From NCBI RefSeq assembly GCF_014204985.1, contig NZ_JACHMP010000001.1, forward strand, positions 3,286,001 to 3,350,000: a stretch of 64,000 nucleotides of DNA, in the 5' to 3' direction. Shown in pieces: positions 59,788-64,000 of the stretch. A program made the position numbers and the translations under genes. The notes below the pieces were generated by a model that saw nothing but the letters and a program-made list of their open reading frames with translations, did not search any database and was not told the DNA's origin. Position 1 is the stretch's first letter. The number at the start of each line of letters is the position of its first letter. The DNA is from Streptosporangium becharense (lineage in GTDB: Bacteria; Actinomycetota; Actinomycetes; Streptosporangiales; Streptosporangiaceae).

Positions 59788-60714
59788 GTCCTTCACCTGG
59801 CCGGTGAGAGCGAGATATTCATCCCGGGCCAGCGAGCGGACCTCCAGCCGCAGGTCGTTGCGGTCGGCGAAACGGGCGACCTCCTCGGGGTCCCACGGGC
59901 CTGGCAGGTGGAACAGCCCACCGCCCACCACCAGGCCCGTGGTCCCGGCCTCCGTCGAGTACAGCAGCAGCTCGGACGCCTTGAGCTCGCGGGTCCTGCG
60001 TGCGGTCTCCAGCAGCAGGCGGCCGTGGACGACCACCAACCGGCAGTGCGGCTCACCCGCGCGCTGAAGCTCACGCCCCTGGGCGGTCTGGTTCCGGGTT
60101 CTGCGCCGGCCGATTCCGGCCAGCACGACGGCGCCGACGACCGTCACCCCGGCCAGCACCAGCGCGACGACCCCGAGCGGGCCCATCCAGCGGGTGACGT
60201 CGGCGCCGGGGTCGGTCAGGTTGAGCACGACGAGCGCCGCGAAGACCACCCCGTAGGCGAGCACCGCCCACAACAGGATGTACAGCAACTGCTCACGCCA
60301 CCACACCTTGGGGGAGCCCACGGGCGGCCGGAGGCTGCGCACCCCGGGCACCCGCAGGCGCGGCAGCGGGGCGGGTGCCCGGCGCCAGCTCACCGCGCGC
60401 CAGCTCGGCGACCTGCGGGCCAGCGCGATCCGGGCGCCCTGCGGGGTGTCGAAGGCGCGGAACTCGAACGCCAGTCCGCTCTCCTGCGCGAACGCCTCCA
60501 CCGCCCGCCGCGAGCGTGACCCGGGAGCCTCCAGCATCACCAGGCCGGACTCGTCGAGCACCGCGAGGCCGTAGCGCATCCTGCCCCGGCCGGGGTAGCC
60601 GAAGATCAACAGTTTGCTCGCCCGGCCCTCCCCGACGAGCGGCAGGCGCACCGGCGGGTGCTCCGGCACGTCGACGATCAGCGTGTCCTTCTCCACGGCG
60701 AGCGCGAGGGTCAT
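59776..60714 (-). CDS. Membrane hypothetical protein
   Basis: The product is 312 aa. Two soluble parts flank a pair of membrane helices (LLYILLWAVLAYGVVFAALV; LGVVALVLAGVTVVGAVVLA). Both soluble parts share a pattern ending in a gene-specific Arg/Glu-rich helix (SGLAFEFRAFDTPQGARIAL; NDLRLEVRSLARDEYLALTG), hinting at an internal duplication. No family is recognised. It sits between nuoH and the kinase, in the nuo orientation. Confidence 0.65.
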   Translation of the reverse strand: MTLALAVEKDTLIVDVPEHPPVRLPLVGEGRASKLLIFGYPGRGRMRYGLAVLDESGLVMLEAPGSRSRRAVEAFAQESGLAFEFRAFDTPQGARIALARRSPSWRAVSWRRAPAPLPRLRVPGVRSLRPPVGSPKVWWREQLLYILLWAVLAYGVVFAALVVLNLTDPGADVTRWMGPLGVVALVLAGVTVVGAVVLAGIGRRRTRNQTAQGRELQRAGEPHCRLVVVHGRLLLETARRTRELKASELLLYSTEAGTTGLVVGGGLFHLPGPWDPEEVARFADRNDLRLEVRSLARDEYLALTGQVKDAVP

Positions 60715-60844
60715 GCGTTCCGTCCTTGGCGCAGGTGGTGTTCCAGGGTGTATTCCCCCTCCCTGCCCAGGGTGCGCGCTTGGAACGTCACATCATCGAC
60801 ACAGCTCGCCGACGTCCGGGTCCGCCGCCCTGAAGGAGCCGGTA

Positions 60845-61798
60845 TCAGCCGGCGAGGACCCTGACGACCCCGGTGAGCGCGAGCTGGACCAGCGCCAGCG
60901 GGACGAGGCCGGTCCAGGCGAGCTTCTGCAACTGGTCCTCACGGAGGCGGGGGTAGCTGACCCGCAGCCAGACGACCACGAAGACCAGCAGGAAGACCTT
61001 CAGCAGCATCCACACGGGTCCGGGCAGGAAGGGCCCCTGCCAACCGCCCAGGAACAGCACGCCGGTGAGGGCGGAGAGCACGATGATCCCGGCGTACTCG
61101 GCGAGCATGAACAGGGCGAACCGGATGCCGGTGTACTCGGTCATCGGCCCCATGATGATCTCGGACTCGGCGATCGGCATGTCGAACGGCGGCCGGCGCA
61201 GCTCGGCGAGGCCCGCGACGAAGAAGACCACGCCACCGATCGCCTGCCAGGGCAGCCACCACCACTGCCACGCCTCCACGATGCCCGGCAGGGAGAGCGT
61301 GCCGGCGGCCATGGCCACGCTGGAGGCCGCCAGGACCAGCGGCAGCTCGTACGACATCAGCTGGGCCGCCGAGCGCATGCCGCCCAGGACCGAGTACTTG
61401 TTGCCCGACGACCAACCGGCCATGATCGAGCCGAGTACGCCGACGCCCATCACGGCGAGGACGAAGAACAGGCCGGCGTCCAGGTCGACCCCGACCAGCC
61501 CGGGACCGACCGGGATGACCACCATGACCACGAGGTAGGGGATCAACGCCACACCGGGGGCCAGCGCGAAGACCCTGCGGTCGGCGGCGGCCGGGATCAC
61601 CTCCTCCTTCTGGACGAACTTGACCCCGTCGGCGATGAGCTGTGCCCAGCCGTGGAAGCCCCCGGCGTACATCGGGCCGAGACGGGCCTGCATGTGCGCC
61701 ATGACCTTGTGCTCCATCTGCCCGGCGACCAGCGGGAGCACCAGGAAGGCCGCGACGATCGCGACGAGCCGGACCGCGGCGTCGAGCAGCTCAGGCAT
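60845..61798 (-). CDS. nuoH: NADH-quinone oxidoreductase subunit H
   Basis: The product is 317 aa, with eight or so helices. Quinone-site motifs include [38 protein letters not shown] and [20 protein letters not shown]. The ATG at 61798 overlaps the nuoC stop (ATGCCTGA). No nuoD lies between C and H. Confidence 0.93.
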   Translation of the reverse strand: MPELLDAAVRLVAIVAAFLVLPLVAGQMEHKVMAHMQARLGPMYAGGFHGWAQLIADGVKFVQKEEVIPAAADRRVFALAPGVALIPYLVVMVVIPVGPGLVGVDLDAGLFFVLAVMGVGVLGSIMAGWSSGNKYSVLGGMRSAAQLMSYELPLVLAASSVAMAAGTLSLPGIVEAWQWWWLPWQAIGGVVFFVAGLAELRRPPFDMPIAESEIIMGPMTEYTGIRFALFMLAEYAGIIVLSALTGVLFLGGWQGPFLPGPVWMLLKVFLLVFVVVWLRVSYPRLREDQLQKLAWTGLVPLALVQLALTGVVRVLAG

Positions 61799-62357
61799 GG
61801 CGTTCACGTCCCCAGTCGGCGGGCACCCCGGGCGGGAGCGCCTTGCGGCGGCTCGGCGAGCCGTGGTCGGACTCGCCGGGTTCCTTGGCACCGGGCCAGG
61901 ACTTGGCCACCCGGGCGGCCAGCACGAAGTCCTTGCGGAGCGGGAAGCCCTCGAACCCCTCGGGCAGCAGCAGCGGGACCAGGTTCGGGTGGCCGTCGAA
62001 GACGACGCCGAACATCTCGAAGGTCTCACGCTCGTGCCAGTCGGCGCCGCGGAAGACGCCGACGGCGCTCGGCAGCCGGGGCTCGGCGCGCGGCACCCGG
62101 GTGCGCAGCAGCAGGTGGGCGTGGGAGGTCGGGTTGAAGACGTGCGCGACGACGGCGAACTCGTCGGGCGGCTCGTCCACCGCGGTGAGCCAGTCGAAGA
62201 ACTCGTACCCCCGGACGCGGGCGAACTCCAGCAGGCCGGTCCAGTCGGCGGGGGGCACGTCGACGGTGATCTCGCCGAAGGACTCCGACAGGCGGGCACG
62301 CCCGCCGTACCGCTCCTCGATCGCCCCGCCGATCGTCTCTCCGGTCGCGTCAGGCAT
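61791..62357 (-). CDS. nuoC: NADH-quinone oxidoreductase subunit C
   Basis: The product is 188 aa of the 30 kDa subunit: [56 protein letters not shown] 40-residue charged tail follows. It is not fused to NuoD. The ATG at 62357 overlaps the nuoB stop; a GTG 9 bp upstream is possible. Confidence 0.92.
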   Translation of the reverse strand: MPDATGETIGGAIEERYGGRARLSESFGEITVDVPPADWTGLLEFARVRGYEFFDWLTAVDEPPDEFAVVAHVFNPTSHAHLLLRTRVPRAEPRLPSAVGVFRGADWHERETFEMFGVVFDGHPNLVPLLLPEGFEGFPLRKDFVLAARVAKSWPGAKEPGESDHGSPSRRKALPPGVPADWGRERHA

Positions 62358-62847
62358 AACGGTCACCCAGGTTCTCCGCGGCGATCTTCTCCTGGAGCAT
62401 CATGATGCCGTGGAGCAGGGCCTCGGGCCGGGGCGGGCAGCCGGGGACGTAGACGTCGACCGGGATGATCTGGTCGACGCCCTTGGTCACACAGTAGGAG
62501 TCCCAGTAGGGGCCGCCGGAGTTGGAGCAGGCACCGAAGGAGATCACGTACTTGGGATCGGGCATCTGCTCGTAGAGCCGCTTGACCGCGGGGGCCATCT
62601 TGTCGGTGACCGTACCCGAGACGATCATCAGATCGGCCTGCCGGGGGCCGTTGGCGAAGGGGATGACCCCGAACCTGATGAAGTCGTGCCGGCTCATCGA
62701 GGTCGCGATGAACTCGATCGCGCAGCAGGCCAGGCCGAAGTTGAACGCCCACAGCGAGTAACGCCTCCCCCAGTTGAGGATGAAGCGCATGGGTTTGGGA
62801 GCCAGCCGCGAGACCGGCCCCACGGTGGGCATCGGGAGATCCGCCAT
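62350..62847 (-). CDS. nuoB: NADH-quinone oxidoreductase subunit B
   Basis: The product is 165 aa. The N2 cluster cysteines are seen in [18 protein letters not shown] and [17 protein letters not shown] lies 10 nt before the ATG at 62847. In a complete complex this subunit passes electrons to quinone together with NuoD, which is missing here. Confidence 0.93.
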   Translation of the reverse strand: MADLPMPTVGPVSRLAPKPMRFILNWGRRYSLWAFNFGLACCAIEFIATSMSRHDFIRFGVIPFANGPRQADLMIVSGTVTDKMAPAVKRLYEQMPDPKYVISFGACSNSGGPYWDSYCVTKGVDQIIPVDVYVPGCPPRPEALLHGIMMLQEKIAAENLGDRYA

Positions 62848-62974
62848 GACACGCATTCTCCTCCAGAGTCGGTGGCCGTGCCCGCCCGGCGTGCCCCCGC
62901 CCGCGGGCCCCGGGTGCGGGCCCCGCGGGTGGGCTCCCGATCGGGCCCGCTCAGCCCCCGGGTTCCCGCGCGCT

Positions 62975-63094
62975 CGGGCCCTCGTGCGTCCGCGCCTCGG
63001 GTTCCCGGGCCCTCGTGCGTCCGCGCCTCGGGTTCCCGGGTTCTCAAGTTCTCAAGTTCTCGGGTTCTCGGGTTCTCGGGTTCTCGGGTTCTCA
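62975..63094. repeat. 31-bp duplication and 8-bp array ending in the nuoA stop codon
   Basis: An exact 31-bp duplication beginning CGGGCCCTCGTGCGTCCGCG occupies 62975-63005 and 63006-63036. Seven units of an 8-mer, GGGTTCTC or AAGTTCTC, follow at 63038-63094. The last unit contains the nuoA stop (63092-63094). It separates nuoA from nuoB by 244 bp. Confidence 0.9.
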
Positions 63095-63490
63095 GGTCCA
63101 GGTGAGCACGCGCTTGCGCCACGCGTAAAGGATCCCGAGCGCGATGAAGCCGAGGAAGACGAACATCTCGGCCAGCGTGGTCAACCCGAACCCGGGCGTC
63201 GCGAAGATCGTCGCCCAGGGGAAGAGGAAGACCGCGTCGACCGCGAAGATCACGTACAGGTAGGTGAAGACGTAGTAGCGGATCTGCGACTGGGCCCACC
63301 CCTCACCCACCGGGTCGACACCGCACTCGTAGGTCAGCAGCTTCTCAGGGGTAGGACGGCTGGGCCGGAGCGCCCGGTTGACGGCCAGCGCTCCGGCGAC
63401 GATCACCAGGCCGATCGCGAACAGCGCCACGACCACCCCGTAAGAGGCGAAATATCCCTCCACAGCCGCTCCTTCCGCGAGCCCGGCCAT
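63092..63490 (-). CDS. nuoA: NADH-quinone oxidoreductase subunit A
   Basis: The product is 132 aa with three helices and the family motifs LTYECGVDPVGEGWAQSQIR and FLFPWATIF. GGGAG is 10 nt before the ATG. TATAGG on the minus strand near 63507-63512, with TGACGG 16 nt further upstream, is a candidate promoter for the cluster. Confidence 0.93.
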   Translation of the reverse strand: MAGLAEGAAVEGYFASYGVVVALFAIGLVIVAGALAVNRALRPSRPTPEKLLTYECGVDPVGEGWAQSQIRYYVFTYLYVIFAVDAVFLFPWATIFATPGFGLTTLAEMFVFLGFIALGILYAWRKRVLTWT

Positions 63491-63632
63491 GCCAAGGGTC
63501 TCCCATCACCTATAGCAGTATCCACCTTCTCCGTCACGGAGTGAAGCCGACAAACCCGGCACCTATAAAGCCTGAGCCCATTTAACTTAAAGCCCCGGTA
63601 AACAGGGGGGTCTCACATTTAGTGTGGCTTTC

Positions 63633-64000
63633 ATGCCCAAAAAGCGATTCATCGGAGGAATCGCCTTGGCTGTCGCAACACTCACCGGTTGCGGCGTGGC
63701 CACCGCCTCCCCCAACGCGGACGACCCGGTCCCCGCGGAACCCACGATGATCGATTACGTGGATCCGTCGCTCGTCACCGGGCTGAGTACGCGCACGCTC
63801 TCCACCGGGGACTCCGGCAGCCGGCACGTCCACGCCGTCTACCCCTCCCTCGCCGACGCCCCGCGTCTCACCGAGAAACTCCGCCGGACGGTGACCGGCC
63901 ACCTCGCCCGGTTCGCCCCCGGCCGGACGCCCCCCGAGCCCGGCGCCGAGCTCAACGTGGACTGGCAACTGGCCGCCGTGTCCGCCGAGGCCGTGGGAGT
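63633..64000 (+). CDS. Lipoprotein (N-terminal part, continues beyond window)
   Basis: The frame is open to the window edge (122 codons). It starts MPKKRFIGGIALAVATLTGC: a basic n-region, hydrophobic core and lipobox LTGC, so it is a lipoprotein signal peptide. The next part (AVYPSLADAPRLTEKLRRTV; ELNVDWQLAAVSAEAVGV) resembles the N-terminus of DUF3298/PdaC-type surface proteins, tentatively. It is divergent from nuoA over a 142-bp gap. Confidence 0.7.
   Translation, partial: MPKKRFIGGIALAVATLTGCGVATASPNADDPVPAEPTMIDYVDPSLVTGLSTRTLSTGDSGSRHVHAVYPSLADAPRLTEKLRRTVTGHLARFAPGRTPPEPGAELNVDWQLAAVSAEAVG

Noticed and set aside
61799..62299. Extension of nuoH upstream, or a NuoC/NuoD fusion
   Set aside because: The extra residues are nuoC read out of frame. 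No NuoD motif is present between nuoC and nuoH.

Overview
The window is high-GC actinobacterial chromosome with a 18.5 kb integrated conjugative element. Gene content (rpmG-hadA-hadB-murB order, a SigE-type and an ECF42-type sigma factor, a LuxR-type ATPase regulator, a short KRFFK..RRRR protein and a second, NADH-module-free nuo cluster) suggests a filamentous actinomycete, most likely Streptosporangiaceae or a close relative. The family assignment is inference from gene style only.

Left chromosomal arm (1-26757). An SPFH membrane protein and a ribbon-helix-helix protein form an operon behind a perfect GATATC-centred palindrome. An amidase follows, then a minus-strand deoC - aldehyde dehydrogenase - catalytically dead aldehyde dehydrogenase operon, a large LuxR-type ATPase regulator, a YCII/ECF42 sigma pair, and a GDT1-type Mn/Ca transporter behind a yybP-ykoY manganese riboswitch. 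Next is the conserved block murB - (CysS-tail/glycosyltransferase-like gene) - hadB - hadA - rpmG - tRNA-Met - tRNA-Thr, all on the minus strand. The stretch 17.9-26.3 kb is accessory: several secreted or membrane proteins of unknown role, a truncated O-methyltransferase, a phytanoyl-CoA dioxygenase-like enzyme, a SigE-family sigma factor with a membrane beta-propeller partner, and an RDD protein.

Integrated element (26758-45288). A 61-bp direct repeat made of the 3' part of tRNA-Tyr flanks an AICE-like element. From left to right it carries a repeat-rich control region, a repressor-like protein with three tandem GntR winged helices, a phosphotransferase and an XRE/TPR regulator that overlap tail to tail, then one long rightward operon starting at a promoter overlapped by a TGTACA inverted repeat. 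The operon encodes small zinc-ribbon proteins, a WhiB-like protein, a DUF4097-like protein, a Nudix protein (Pif-like), membrane spread-type proteins, an FtsK/TraB-type DNA translocase followed by a repeat cluster that could be the transfer locus (clt), a small DnaN-like protein, a C5 DNA methyltransferase, a SLOG-primase/polymerase fusion, a DUF3987 protein, excisionase and tyrosine integrase. Both att sites, candidate integrase arm sites, int and xis look intact, so the element may still be mobile.

Right chromosomal arm (45289-64000). yajQ, small proteins, a PPOX-fold protein, a secreted propeller protein and htpX precede a minus-strand nuo cluster. It reads nuoA-B-C-H, then a hypothetical gene plus an oppositely oriented membrane Ser/Thr kinase, then nuoI-J-K-L-M-N. 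No nuoD, E, F or G is present. NuoI, K, L, M and N carry long low-complexity, partly tandem-repeated insertions or tails.

A theme across the window is short tandem repeats. Arrays lie just after genes, and in at least four cases the stop codon itself sits inside a repeat unit (murB, hadB, nuoA and the secreted propeller gene ending at 48195). In-frame repeats also lengthen many proteins.
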